A stretch of 5,511 nucleotides of DNA. Source: Candidatus Woesearchaeota archaeon. Its GTDB lineage: Archaea > Nanobdellota > Nanobdellia > Woesearchaeales > 21-14-0-10-32-9. The stretch's first letter is position 1. Every line of letters starts with the position of its first letter. Below, in pieces: positions 5,397 through 5,511 of the stretch. The stretch is from contig PWLK01000092.1 in the NCBI GenBank assembly GCA_003560545.1, forward strand, positions 1 through 5,511, read 5' to 3'. The notes under the pieces were generated by a model. That model saw only the letters and a program-made list of their open reading frames with translations. It made no database searches and was not told where the DNA came from. The position numbers and the translations under genes were made by a program.

Positions 5397-5511
5397 GTGG
5401 AAAAAAAAGACAGCAAAAAAGAGGAAAGAGACAAAATAATAAAAGGCCTGAAAATACTAGGCAAAACCGACAAAGAAATAGACAAAACCCTGAGAGACCA
5501 CGGCTACGAAG
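5397..5511 (+). CDS. Unidentified charged protein, 5' part only
   Basis: An open frame of 38 codons starts at GTG and leaves the window without a stop. The N-terminus is dominated by Lys, Glu and Asp (MEKKDSKKEERDK), then a segment likely to be helical, IIKGLKILGKTDKEIDKTLR, ending DHGYE. The second part could be a small helical, UBA-like or helix-turn-helix-like unit, but I do not recognise a family. Two signals support the start. GAGG at 5389-5392 lies 4 nt before the GTG, and a TATA-like box is centred about 29 nt upstream. The second signal would give a leaderless mRNA lacking that GAGG, so the two are alternatives. The gene diverges from tRNA-Val. An out-of-frame ATG at 5371 opens only a 22-codon frame. 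Confidence 0.6.
   Translation, partial: MEKKDSKKEERDKIIKGLKILGKTDKEIDKTLRDHGYE

Noticed and set aside
5371..5439. Short ATG-started frame of 22 codons before and across the rightmost gene
   Set aside because: It is very short, nearly all Lys/Glu/Arg from A/G-rich DNA, out of frame with the longer open frame, and ends in a stop. A tiny leader peptide is not excluded but is unsupported.
1..5511. CRISPR array, insertion sequence or defence cassette
   Set aside because: I saw no regularly spaced repeats, transposase-like protein or terminal inverted repeats. The genes present are housekeeping, transport or modification genes.

Overview
The window looks archaeal. Four protein genes and the tRNA gene each have an A/T-rich TATA-like box. 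For the proteins it is centred about 25-30 nt before the start codon, as in leaderless archaeal transcripts, and for the tRNA about 30 nt before its 5' end. Terminators look like bare T-tracts. One protein belongs to the archaeal branch of the TctA/DUF112 membrane family. The small compact genes, a stand-alone SET-domain protein and an adenosylcobalamin-dependent ribonucleotide reductase would fit a DPANN-type archaeon such as a Woesearchaeota relative. That placement is inference from gene style, not from a marker gene.

Layout, left to right. (1) Positions 2-2092, + strand: the 3' part of a class II (B12-dependent) ribonucleotide reductase, entering at its active-site cysteine motif and running through a TSCPD domain and a C-terminal cysteine cluster. 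(2) 2093-2193: T-rich terminator, a small inverted repeat and a TATA-like box. (3) 2194-3384, +: a polytopic TctA/DUF112-family membrane protein with no TctB or TctC partner in view. (4) 3369-3878, -: a small SET-domain methyltransferase-like protein, overlapping the membrane-protein gene tail-to-tail by 16 bp. (5) 3926-4705, -: a sugar-phosphate nucleotidyltransferase with a strong Shine-Dalgarno but no ordinary start codon at a good distance. (6) 4719-5171, -: a single-pass membrane-anchored protein with a probable extracytoplasmic beta-sandwich domain. (7) 5237-5312, -: tRNA-Val(UAC) with an encoded CCA. (8) 5397-5511, +: the first 38 codons of an unidentified, highly charged protein that runs off the end.

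The minus-strand block probably reads as a two-gene transcript (anchored protein, then nucleotidyltransferase), followed by the SET gene, which also has its own promoter. Leading genes appear leaderless, while the internal nucleotidyltransferase gene has a Shine-Dalgarno sequence, a division of labour known in many archaea. Functionally the genes are a mix: DNA-precursor synthesis, transport, protein methylation, sugar-nucleotide synthesis and translation. I see no mobile element, CRISPR array, defence system or clearly new multi-gene system. The best leads are an Asp in place of the usual active-site Asn in the reductase, the start-codon puzzle of the nucleotidyltransferase, and the SET protein.
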